The position numbers were made by a program, and so were the translations under genes. Of a stretch of DNA of 24,969 nt, positions 16,107 through 22,009 are shown piece by piece. The stretch spans positions 1 through 24,969 of the IMG/VR virus record IMGVR_UViG_3300042298_002138. One strand, written 5' to 3'. Within the stretch, counting starts at the first letter, position 1. Each line of letters starts with the position of its first letter. The notes under the pieces are model-generated. The model ran no database searches. It was not told the DNA's origin and saw only the letters and a list, made by a program, of their open reading frames with translations. The stretch is from a virus.

Positions 16107-16687
16107 GCCGTCAGGTCTCCAGCCGCCAGCTCTTCCAGTGCCTCGCGGATCAGCAGCGTCAGCAGCTCCACCTCTTCCAGCTCCAGATGCGGGATCCTTT
16201 GTTTCGCCGCGCTGGGCACCCCTAGCAATCGCGATCGGGTGATATTCACAGCGCTGCCCCAGGCCTGTTCTGCATCCTCGCGGCGAAGCAGCTGGCCTTC
16301 CTGCGTCTTGCGTTGCAGCTCTAAGAGGTTGGCCTTCTCGTATTCGCTGCGGGCGCGGCTGACCGTGTAATCGGGCAAATCTTCGGGCGCGTCGCTGGGC
16401 AGTTGCGCGGGGTGGCGCCGGGGTGGCGCCGGGGTGGCCTTATCCGATGGCTCGCTGCGCTTGGCAGCCGGCTGCGACGCCGCGACTTGATCAGGCGCCA
16501 CCCGCGCAAGGTACTCGCTGACCAACAGGTCGCTGTCTACCAGCAGCGGCTTTTCTCGGACAATGCATCGACTGCCCCGCAGTGCGCCTTTTTCGCAAAG
16601 CTTTTCAAGGTTTTGCCTGGTGCATTTACGCCGGGTTTGGCCCACGATCAGATCGGCGCCCGCTTTGCTGTTGATCGGAGTTGCCAT
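16103..16687 (-). CDS. Terminase small subunit (Nu1-like)
   Basis: I choose ATG 16687 (MATPINSKAGADLIV), giving 194 aa; a longer frame from 16804 would run into the HNH gene and translate a hairpin. Residues about 20-50 (CTRQNLEKLCEKGALRG) look like the winged-helix DNA-binding domain of Nu1. A Pro/Ala/Arg-rich linker (about 70-100) follows. Then comes DYTVSRARSEYEKANLLELQRKTQEGQLLRREDAEQAW, the conserved helical part of this family, and LLGVPSAAKQRIP. It would recognise the packaging site and regulate the large subunit. The linker DNA at about 16410-16440 holds GGCGCCGGGGT tandem repeats. Confidence 0.85.
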   Translation of the reverse strand: MATPINSKAGADLIVGQTRRKCTRQNLEKLCEKGALRGSRCIVREKPLLVDSDLLVSEYLARVAPDQVAASQPAAKRSEPSDKATPAPPRRHPAQLPSDAPEDLPDYTVSRARSEYEKANLLELQRKTQEGQLLRREDAEQAWGSAVNITRSRLLGVPSAAKQRIPHLELEEVELLTLLIREALEELAAGDLTA

Positions 16688-16704
16688 TGCAACCACTCTA
16701 GCCA

Positions 16705-16739
16705 GGCAGCCGCAACCGGTTGCAAGGGTTGCGGCTGCC
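16705..16739. repeat. 13-bp perfect inverted repeat before the small terminase gene
   Basis: Arms 16705-16717 (GGCAGCCGCAACC) and 16727-16739 are exact reverse complements separated by nine bases. It lies in the 65-nt gap between the HNH stop and the small terminase start. It has no T-run in either direction, so it is not a typical intrinsic terminator. A translational or terminase-binding element is possible. Confidence 0.8.
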
Positions 16740-16752
16740 GATGCTGAGGCAA

Positions 16753-17739
16753 TCAGGCCAGAGCCAGCGCAAGCTGCTGTGGCGGCGGCGGGCAAGTCGC
16801 GCAATGAATGCGCCGCATCCGCAGCTCATCAAAGAACGGCTGAGCTTGATACCACTCGCTCATCTCCCTAGCGCGTTTGCTGCTATTGCAAGATGCGCAA
16901 GCTGGCACGATATTGTAAATTGCGTGAGCGCCCCGGGCGGCTATAGGCTTTACGTGCTCGATCTCCATGTCACCGCCGGAACCACAATAAGCGCAACAAT
17001 CGCCAAACTCGGCAAACCGCTTTCTAATTGCCGCTACAGAGACTTTATCCACAGTTTGCAGCTTGCGCATTTGCGCTTTTCTGCGTTTTGACTTTTCTCG
17101 ATTGTACAGCCTGGCAGCCGGGCAAATTTGATACTTGAGCCACTGCTTATCTTTATAGTGTTTTCGGCAATACGCCGTTCTCTCTTTTGGATTTTCGCGC
17201 CAATAGTTTTGCTGCTGTATATACACTAGCTTGGCCACGCTCGGGGTGGACTCGGCTTTTTTGATGGCTGCCATTAACGGAGCTAGCTCCCTTATGACGC
17301 TTTGTGGCTTGGCTCCATCGGTGCGGATAGGTGCAGTGCCCCTGGCGGTCAGCCCTTGCTTGCGCAGCTCCTCCTTTCGTCTAATTTTATACTTGGCCCT
17401 ATTCTTTTTCCTTTGCTGCGAAACTCGATCACACTCTAAGCACCTGCGCTGATAGCGTAAAGATAGGTCTAACCCCTGCCACTTATGCCCTCTAGCGCAA
17501 AGAGTGCTTAGAGTAAAGTGTTCTTCAAAGCCCATGGCGGCATTGTCGATAAACGGAATTAGCCAATGCCGCCGTCGCCCTGGCTTCCTTTCGCAACCCA
17601 CGCATTCACCGTGCAGGGCTGGTTGAGAAAGGTTGATCCTGCGCAAGCTTTGCCCACTCCCTGGCCATTCGTGGCCAGGGAGTGGGCAAAGCTTGCGCAG
17701 CCAAAAGCAATTTTCGTCGAATGCGTAAATTAGTTCCAT
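16753..17739 (-). CDS. HNH endonuclease with two N-terminal Cys/His motifs
   Basis: The C-terminal domain has C249-x2-C252, then MEIEHVKPIAARG (His262 region), NIVPACASCNSSK (C281-x2-C284), the HNH/zinc pattern of phage endonucleases. The N-terminal third has two related units: LCPLPGHEW..GQSLR..CVGC (about 17-49) and LCARGHKW..LSLR..CLEC (about 80-103), probably zinc-binding DNA contacts. The middle is strongly basic (KKNRAKYKIRRKEELRKQ). HNH proteins next to terminase genes, such as HK97 gp74, stimulate cos cleavage, so a packaging role is plausible. A homing endonuclease is the alternative. A perfect 28-bp inverted repeat spans codons 14-34. Confidence 0.85.
   Translation of the reverse strand: MELIYAFDENCFWLRKLCPLPGHEWPGSGQSLRRINLSQPALHGECVGCERKPGRRRHWLIPFIDNAAMGFEEHFTLSTLCARGHKWQGLDLSLRYQRRCLECDRVSQQRKKNRAKYKIRRKEELRKQGLTARGTAPIRTDGAKPQSVIRELAPLMAAIKKAESTPSVAKLVYIQQQNYWRENPKERTAYCRKHYKDKQWLKYQICPAARLYNREKSKRRKAQMRKLQTVDKVSVAAIRKRFAEFGDCCAYCGSGGDMEIEHVKPIAARGAHAIYNIVPACASCNSSKRAREMSEWYQAQPFFDELRMRRIHCATCPPPPQQLALALA
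17640..17699. repeat. Perfect 28-bp inverted repeat inside the HNH gene
   Basis: Arms 17640-17667 and 17672-17699 are perfect reverse complements around a TTCG spacer (CGAA on the coding strand). The whole 60 bp falls within HNH codons 14-34. Stem stability would be very high in the mRNA close to the start codon. Confidence 0.95.
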
Positions 17740-17760
17740 CGACCTGTGTCCGCAGGTTGA

Positions 17761-17779
17761 TCAGGGTCGGGAGTCTCAC
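17761..17779 (-). promoter_or_regulatory. Repeated start-associated motif, copy F
   Basis: Sequence GTGAGACTCCCGACCCTGA on the minus strand, ending 21 nt before the HNH ATG at 17739 and about 17 nt downstream of a TATAAT box, so it would lie in the 5' leader of the transcript. Confidence 0.5.
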
Positions 17780-17795
17780 CTCGCCGGCCCATCCA

Positions 17796-17801
17796 ATTAT
17801 A
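17796..17801 (-). promoter_or_regulatory. Possible -10 box TATAAT ahead of the HNH/packaging genes
   Basis: A perfect TATAAT on the minus strand lies about 57 nt upstream of the HNH ATG, in one of the few intergenic gaps. No good -35 hexamer is seen at 16-18 nt spacing, so an activator would be needed if it works. Confidence 0.35.
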
Positions 17802-17966
17802 CGGAACCCTAAGACGCAACCTTATCGAGAGCCGTTCTCAAGAGAAAGCGCGGGCTGCGAGTGCACCCACGGCTTAGGGCCCTGGAAGGACCCGGAACGA
17901 TTCTCATTCTCATCCTGCCCGCTCGACGCATGCCCTGCCTGCCCTGCGTGCGAATGATTCTCGATC

Positions 17967-18614
17967 TCATCTTGCCGTCGCCAGTGCCTCGGCCATGCGT
18001 CGGTTCATCAGGCCAGCCCAACTGGCGTTCACCGATTCGCGGGCGATGCGCTCGATGGGCCAGCGGCGGGGGATGTTGGGCAGGTTGTTGAAACGCAGGA
18101 TTGAACGCACCTCTTTCTGTTTCCGGCCCCTGCGTTCGTAGATGCCGGGGCCAAGCTTCCCTCGTCGATCCTTGATGGTGAAGTAGGCGGCGCCGCCTTT
18201 GAGCGCCTTGATGGCCTGAGCCTTGCTGATGTTGCCGGTAGCGTTGCTGATAGTGGCGTCGCGGCCAGGACGCCATGCGGGGGCAATGCCGAGGCGGCGC
18301 TCAGATGGACGCTGAGGGCGAATTCCGCCCTGAATAGACGGCAGCAAATAGCTGCGCTGGATAGGCCTAAGGTCTAGCTCTACGGTGAGATCGGTCTTGC
18401 TACTGTATCGCGAGACGTAATAACCTCGCTGCGTAAATCTTGTAGGGCGATCGAAATATTTACCCGTTGAATTATTAAGATCGGCGGCGGCTTGCTTGGC
18501 TACATCGTTGAGCGCTCGGCTGGCAGCAAATGGAATCTGGCCATGGACGTATGCGACCCAGGCCAGGGCCTGATCTATGCCGCTGCTGTCAACGCCCATG
18601 GTCGTGACTGCCAT
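17967..18614 (-). CDS. Phage virion protein, possibly minor tail Z-like
   Basis: This 215-aa basic protein has IPFAASRALNDVAKQAAADLNN near the N-terminus (about 31-52), then FTQRGYYVSRYSSKTDLTVEL. It ends with LGPGIYERRGRKQKEV and a helical tail. The block 'LPFA.A.ALN..A' followed by an R/K-rich 'G(I/V)(Y/F)xRxG' segment recalls GpZ-like minor tail/neck proteins. Length is close to lambda Z (192 aa). It lies upstream of the HNH gene rather than between FII and U, which is unusual. AGGGGATCAGG precedes the ATG at 18614. I hold the family call only moderately. Confidence 0.5.
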   Translation of the reverse strand: MAVTTMGVDSSGIDQALAWVAYVHGQIPFAASRALNDVAKQAAADLNNSTGKYFDRPTRFTQRGYYVSRYSSKTDLTVELDLRPIQRSYLLPSIQGGIRPQRPSERRLGIAPAWRPGRDATISNATGNISKAQAIKALKGGAAYFTIKDRRGKLGPGIYERRGRKQKEVRSILRFNNLPNIPRRWPIERIARESVNASWAGLMNRRMAEALATAR

Positions 18615-18652
18615 CCTGATCCCCTGCTGCTGGACTCAGTCTGCCGCAGCGC

Positions 18653-19084
18653 TTACTGCATGGTCCTGATTTCGATCTGACAGCCCTCTAGCTCGGTATC
18701 GGGGCGGCCGGGCGTGCAGTATTCCTTTGACGCCGACATGAACGCCACCTGGCTGTCGTCGGCGAACAGCACGCCGCTTAGTCCGTCCAGGGTGGAGCGG
18801 CAGAGCTTGTCCAGGTCAGGCCTGGTGATGTGGCGAATGGGTGCCGAGGGTTTGAGCTGGCCCTTGGCGTTGCGGTGGCCCTTGGGCCTAGTGAAACGGA
18901 ACGTCAGACGCAGGTAGATCGGGGCGCTGGTGATAGCCAGGCCCGTGGCTAGCGCTTCCTGCCTGACCGCCTCGCGCCACGGCCTGACCTTGGCGCTGCT
19001 CTCTACCATGCGGCCACCGCCAACGTGGCGCTTGCTGCCTTGTGGCGCTGGGGTAATGCCGCAGATGTTAAACATCATGGGCAT
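18653..19084 (-). CDS. RusA-like Holliday junction resolvase
   Basis: This 143-aa protein has the RusA pattern: PAPQGSKRH near residue 12, a basic segment FRFTRPKGHRNAKG, then HITRPDLDKLCRSTLDGLSGVLFADDSQV (about 86-113). It carries the catalytic acidic residues (Asp90, Asp92, Asp109/110 in this count) and the invariant Lys93. It resolves four-way junctions during phage recombination or packaging. The start could also be the third codon ATG (19078), which overlaps the preceding stop as ATGA. Confidence 0.85.
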   Translation of the reverse strand: MPMMFNICGITPAPQGSKRHVGGGRMVESSAKVRPWREAVRQEALATGLAITSAPIYLRLTFRFTRPKGHRNAKGQLKPSAPIRHITRPDLDKLCRSTLDGLSGVLFADDSQVAFMSASKEYCTPGRPDTELEGCQIEIRTMQ

Positions 19085-19332
19085 GGGCTATATTCTTGCG
19101 CCAGGAACTGCGCCGCATCAGCTAACGTGAGCGGGCGCCCCGCCAGCTGCTCATGCGCCGTCAGCTCGGCTGCAAGCTGTAGCAAAACCTCCTGCGCAAC
19201 GCGCTGCGGCCAGTCATTCCCGACCTCACCATTCTCCAGCAGCTCCAGGATCGCGGCGGTTAAGCGACCCTCTAGTGTGGCAAGGTCAACGGGCAGCGTG
19301 TTGCCGTCGTTCGCCCAGGGGTCAGCGATCAT
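19075..19332 (-). CDS. Hypothetical protein, 85 aa
   Basis: This small acidic protein is mostly helical (LATLEGRLTAAILELLENG, then QRVAQEVLLQLAAELTAHEQ). The ATG overlaps the previous stop by four bases (ATGA), and its end overlaps the RusA start, so it sits in a tightly coupled early operon. I do not recognise a family. It may be a partner of the resolvase or a small anti-host factor, both unproven. Confidence 0.65.
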   Translation of the reverse strand: MIADPWANDGNTLPVDLATLEGRLTAAILELLENGEVGNDWPQRVAQEVLLQLAAELTAHEQLAGRPLTLADAAQFLAQEYSPCP

Positions 19333-19667
19333 GACTGTGGCCCCCTGATTGTCCAGAACGGAGCGCCCGTGGTGGCGGTGGCGCTGCCGTCAGCTTCGGC
19401 CAGTTTCTTGGCGGCCTTGAGCTGCTGCTCTAGGGTTCTGACCGGAGCGGGGTATGCCCAACTCCGTCGCCCTTCGCTATACGAAAACGCCCAGTCATTG
19501 TGGCTGAAGCCACCTGGGTCAATTTGGCCGGCTGCTACTCGCCGGTCTAATTCTTCAAGCAAGGCTTGAAGGTTGCCATCGATAGACTTTTGTTCAGCTT
19601 TAATGCTGACAATGGCATCTAGCAGCCCATTGCTAGATGCAAAGACGGGGTGAGATACGCCGCTCAT
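19329..19667 (-). CDS. Hypothetical phage protein, 112 aa
   Basis: I choose ATG 19667, which overlaps the small membrane-protein stop as ATGA, over the upstream GTG at 19727. The N-terminal half is a probable coiled coil (LLDAIVSIKAEQKSIDGNLQ). The C-terminal half contains GRRSWAYPAPVRTLEQQLKA and ends with APFWTIRGPQS. The pattern 'Y...V..LE..LK.AKK.E...G.A.....FW.IR' recurs in short phage-encoded proteins of unknown role, as far as I recall. Coupling on both sides places it in the early operon. Confidence 0.62.
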   Translation of the reverse strand: MSGVSHPVFASSNGLLDAIVSIKAEQKSIDGNLQALLEELDRRVAAGQIDPGGFSHNDWAFSYSEGRRSWAYPAPVRTLEQQLKAAKKLAEADGSATATTGAPFWTIRGPQS

Positions 19668-19822
19668 TTGATTGCCACGTGAACCAGGGTGGCGAAGATC
19701 GCCGTAAAGAACATAAACAGCATCCACTCGCCAGCCTGGCTTTTGCTGCGGCGTGCCTGGGGCGGGATGGCTGCGCTGTGGTCGCGGCGCCAGGGAGGCA
19801 CGGAGGATTGGTAAACGGTCAT
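19664..19822 (-). CDS. Small single-pass membrane protein, 52 aa
   Basis: A 52-codon frame runs from ATG 19822 to TGA 19664. It has a basic, proline-containing N-terminus (PPWRRDHSAAIPPQARRSKS) and a C-terminal hydrophobic helix MLFMFFTAIFATLVHVAI (about 34-51). Its stop overlaps the next ATG (ATGA), which supports both genes. Topology would be N-in with positive residues on the cytoplasmic side. A possible damaged copy of the repeated motif (GCTCAGCATC then TAGACTCC) lies 12 nt upstream. Function unknown. Confidence 0.62.
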   Translation of the reverse strand: MTVYQSSVPPWRRDHSAAIPPQARRSKSQAGEWMLFMFFTAIFATLVHVAIK

Positions 19823-19955
19823 GGGGAGATGTGGGTTGGAGTCTAGATGCTGAGCCGCTGCAAGGATAGGGCAGATCAGCTCGGATAACTGAGGCGGTCG
19901 TTACGGTTCGTTACGTGGCCCTGGCTCGGGAGGGGGAGGCAGTGCCAGCTAAGGG
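19823..19955. other. 133-nt intergenic gap
   Basis: No convincing gene. It holds CGTTACGGTTCGTTACG, a short direct repeat of CGTTACG (about 19898-19914), and near 19835-19855 a sequence resembling the repeated start-associated motif with a two-base deletion. Confidence 0.4.
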
Positions 19956-20681
19956 TTAGGCCTGGGCCAGCGCAGCGGAGACCGCTGGGGGGATCACAGG
20001 CTCAATGGGCTGGTCGCCGTTGATGATGTAAGCCTGCTGCAGCACCTGGTAGCCCTCCTGTGTCAGGCACCAGCCGGGGCGCCACAGTTGCGCGGTCTTG
20101 GCGATCCAGCCCTGACCGCGCAGCCAGGTGACGTTATTGCGAACGGTCGATGGCATCCACATATCACCCAAAGCTGTGCACAGATCATTGGTGTGGCAAG
20201 ACTCGCCGCGATGGTGGTAACGAAAGTCGATATAACGAATAATCTCCCTCTTCAATGGTGATAGGTAATCCCAGTTGATCCAATGTGGCCCGACAGGTGG
20301 CAGGCTGCGGCGCCTGGGAGCGGCGACGTGGCGCAATGGCGCGGCGGGCTGCTGGAGCTGTTCGAGAAACCAGCCATCCATCCAAACGGCGAACTGCGGG
20401 GATAGCCAGCGGGCCAGATCCACGGCGAGGCGTGGGTGAACCCAGGTGCCGCGGAGATGGTTGGGGCCGCTGGTGGTGGTGCGGACCAACTCGGTGGTGG
20501 GAAGGCCCAGGGAATCGCTCAGGGCTTGGATGTATTCGGTGGTGCGGTCAAGACGCTGGTAGTCGGCATAGAGCTTGCCGTTGGCCTGGCACATGGCCGT
20601 GGCATCGGCATAGCCGTCGCCATCGCGGCGGCTGATGGGTGCGTCGTTCCACGTGCGGACGACGAGGCCTGAGGCGTTCAT
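19956..20681 (-). CDS. KilA-N domain antirepressor-like protein
   Basis: I choose ATG 20681 (241 aa), because the KilA-N fold begins right after it (LVVRTWNDAPISRRDGDGY, then DATAMCQANGKLYADYQRL) and the extra upstream residues of the longer frame cross a palindrome. GTWVHPRLAVDLARWLSPQF (about 92-111) is the conserved second half. The C-terminal part (about 160-225) is a winged helix containing STVRNNVTWLRGQGWIAK, the same module as at the end of the primase-helicase. KilA-N proteins in phages act as antirepressors or regulators. A possible promoter and a large palindrome lie upstream. Confidence 0.82.
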   Translation of the reverse strand: MNASGLVVRTWNDAPISRRDGDGYADATAMCQANGKLYADYQRLDRTTEYIQALSDSLGLPTTELVRTTTSGPNHLRGTWVHPRLAVDLARWLSPQFAVWMDGWFLEQLQQPAAPLRHVAAPRRRSLPPVGPHWINWDYLSPLKREIIRYIDFRYHHRGESCHTNDLCTALGDMWMPSTVRNNVTWLRGQGWIAKTAQLWRPGWCLTQEGYQVLQQAYIINGDQPIEPVIPPAVSAALAQA

Positions 20682-20728
20682 GGTTGTTTCTGCTGTAGGT
20701 CGCCGGGCATCGCTGCCTGACATCTGCA

Positions 20729-20758
20729 GCATAAGCACATCGGTCCCATGGCTGTCAA
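20729..20758 (-). promoter_or_regulatory. Possible promoter for the KilA-N gene
   Basis: On the minus strand TTGACA (20758-20753) is followed after 18 nt by TTATGC (20734-20729), about 47 nt before the ATG at 20681. The -35 is perfect but the -10 is weak. The 36-bp palindrome lies immediately upstream. Confidence 0.4.
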
Positions 20759-20760
20759 CA

Positions 20761-20796
20761 GCAAGGGGTCTATGGGATTTCCCATAGACCCCTTGC
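20761..20796. repeat. 36-bp near-continuous palindrome upstream of KilA-N gene
   Basis: Arms 20761-20777 and 20780-20796 are perfect 17-bp reverse complements separated by TT. There is no T-run on either side, so an operator or cruciform is as likely as a terminator. Confidence 0.9.
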
Positions 20797-20802
20797 CTGG
20801 AA

Positions 20803-20829
20803 TGAAACCGGGCCTCCGATACGGTTTCA
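20803..20829. repeat. 8-bp inverted repeat TGAAACCG
   Basis: TGAAACCG (20803-20810) and CGGTTTCA (20822-20829) are perfect reverse complements around 11 nt. Together with the adjacent 36-bp palindrome this fills most of the 215-nt gap between the exonuclease and KilA-N genes. No gene is seen there. Confidence 0.65.
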
Positions 20830-20896
20830 GGCCGCCGCCTACGCAACAGCGGCCACCGCGTCCAGCCTTACGGGTAGGACCGACCCGGCCATGGTC

Positions 20897-21625
20897 TCAG
20901 GCTAGGGCAATGCCAGGCTCAGGCCTGGGGTGATGCGGGTTCTGAGCCCGCCAGGTAGCCCAGGCCGTAGCCCAGGCCAGGCGGCATTCCGCGACGCTGT
21001 AGAGCGGGGAGAACGTCGTAGAGCCGGGCCTAGCCCAGATGGTCTGGCCGTAGTCGTACCAGTTGTTGTGCGTGCTCTCCAGGGCCTGGTAGCCGCCGAG
21101 CTGGGCAGCTGTGGAGTAGGTGGCGCCGTTCTCGCCCAACGATTTCAGGTCCGCCAACACCCTGGCCGGACCAGTGGCCCATGCGGGCCGATCTGGCGAG
21201 GGGGGCAGGGACGGATCCAGGTAGGCCACATCGAACGTGCCGGCCACCTGGCGGCGAGTGCAGCAGGTGGGGCGCTCGCTGGCGATCACCTCGACCTGAG
21301 CCCAGCGTTCGTGGGTGATCAACGGCTGGATCCAGTCGGCGTAGGGGCCGGCGCAGATCTCTGCCATTTCGTAGATGTCGGCCCCATCGTTGCCGTGTCG
21401 GCCGAGCCGCAGAAACACCTCCAGCCCTAGGTGACAGCTGTTCCCGCGAGGCTCCCAGGTTGCGCGGGTGGCCTCGATCCTGGCCATGGCGAACTCGCTC
21501 TTCAGCACTGACAGGACGCCGGTGACGCTGACCGGGAACTCCAGATCGCCCAGCCAATACCGGTGTTCAGGGTCGCGGCGGTGAAGGCCGGGGATGGGGG
21601 GGAGCCAGGGGGTGGAGGTGGTCAT
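20897..21625 (-). CDS. PD-(D/E)XK nuclease, RecB/Cas4-like exonuclease
   Basis: I choose ATG 21625 (242 aa); a TTG three codons earlier is possible. The catalytic core is visible in order: CHLGLEVFLRLG (about 64-75), Glu112 in VEVIASE, Asp132 in VAGTFDVAYLD, D159-L-K161 in VLADLKSLG, and AAQLGGYQAL (Gln175, Tyr179). This is the GxxD...(D/E)xK...QxxxY pattern of RecB-type exonucleases, as in lambda-exo-like or Cas4-like phage enzymes. With RusA and the helicase it suggests recombination-coupled replication. A 10-nt C run and motif copy G lie directly before the start. Confidence 0.8.
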   Translation of the reverse strand: MTTSTPWLPPIPGLHRRDPEHRYWLGDLEFPVSVTGVLSVLKSEFAMARIEATRATWEPRGNSCHLGLEVFLRLGRHGNDGADIYEMAEICAGPYADWIQPLITHERWAQVEVIASERPTCCTRRQVAGTFDVAYLDPSLPPSPDRPAWATGPARVLADLKSLGENGATYSTAAQLGGYQALESTHNNWYDYGQTIWARPGSTTFSPLYSVAECRLAWATAWATWRAQNPHHPRPEPGIALA

Positions 21626-21643
21626 CGGGGTCAAGAGGCTGAG
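21625..21643 (-). promoter_or_regulatory. Repeated start-associated motif, copy G
   Basis: Sequence CTCAGCCTCTTGACCCCGA on the minus strand. Its last base is the A of the exonuclease ATG, so the spacing differs from the other copies. The most diverged copy along with D. Confidence 0.35.
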
Positions 21644-21996
21644 GGGGGGGGGTACTAAGTAGGGGCGGGAATCGGGAATTTTTCGGCCAAACGGCAGTAG
21701 TGGCGGGCGATCTCAGCTATCAGAGAGCGGGAAAATTTGTGGGAATTCGGAGGCCCATCGGGAAAACAGGCGGGAATGCCGGGAAGGCGTCGGTGAAGGC
21801 TCGATTCCAAGGGGCGAAAAATCCCGATCAATTCCCGCATTTTCCCGCTGTTTTCCTGATTTCCATTTCCCCAGATCCACTGCACCGCAAGGCATTACAA
21901 AGAATAATTCCTGATTCCTTCTCTCTTTAGGGGGAGAGAGAGGTGTGCTGGTTGCTGTGGCGGTTAGCGCCATGGGGTTGGCGGTTGCAGTGGCGG
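21626..21996. other. 371-nt gap with converging CGGGAA repeats, possible origin
   Basis: No convincing gene, though frames of 76 and 97 codons exist. Between 21665 and 21785 the plus strand has CGGGAA about six times (plus one TGGGAA). Between about 21825 and 21850 it has the reverse form TTCCCG/TCCCG at least three times. The ends are related as an inverted repeat: GCGGGAATCGGGAATTTTTC near 21665 resembles the reverse complement of 21815-21840. A/T-rich stretches (GGGAATTTTTC, AAAATTTG) lie within. The pattern resembles an iteron-type replication origin or multi-site operator, next to the primase-helicase gene. CTCTCT/AGAGAG at 21921-21940 could form a weak hairpin. Confidence 0.45.
21643..21652. 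repeat. 10-nt G/C homopolymer
   Basis: A run of ten G on the plus strand (C on the coding strand) lies 17 nt upstream of the exonuclease ATG. Such runs slip easily and could alter leader length. Confidence 0.8.
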
Positions 21997-22009
21997 TTAG
22001 CGCCATGGG
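21957..22009. repeat. Direct repeat GTGGCGGTTAGCGCCATGGG, two copies
   Basis: The 20-bp unit occurs at 21957-21976 and 21990-22009, 33 bp apart. Each unit contains the small palindrome TGGCG-GTTAG-CGCCA. The right copy overlaps the end of the primase-helicase gene (stop at 21997). Confidence 0.85.

Larger units (their letters stand above)
17740..17966. other. 227-nt gap between the Z-like and HNH genes
   Basis: No gene supported. It holds the TATAAT box, motif copy F and two imperfect 21-bp direct repeats (18 of 21 identical) starting GATTCTC at 17899 and 17956, 57 bp apart; the second overlaps the end of the Z-like gene. Its place before the packaging genes makes it a candidate cos/pac or late promoter region. 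Confidence 0.4.

Noticed and set aside
15441-16370. 309-codon plus-strand frame opposite the methyltransferase
   Set aside because: It stays open because the 42-bp repeats lack stops in that frame. The methyltransferase on the other strand has clear motifs.
16688-16804. Upstream start for the small terminase
   Set aside because: It would overlap the HNH gene and translate the 13-bp hairpin as an Ala/Gly-rich peptide. ATG 16687 fits the Nu1 family length.
20890-20911. Half copy of the repeated motif (CTAGCCTGAG then ACCATGG) at the exonuclease stop
   Set aside because: Only the right half matches, and the ATG after it opens a frame of only 17 codons.
21655-21885. 76-codon minus-strand frame in the repeat-rich gap
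   Set aside because: GTG start without ribosome binding site, and the sequence is dominated by CGGGAA/TTCCCG repeats. A non-coding origin or operator seems likelier, though not proven.
21713-22006. 97-codon frame beginning MALTATATANP
   Set aside because: Its start is made by the 33-bp tandem repeat and it overlaps both the helicase end and the repeat-rich gap.
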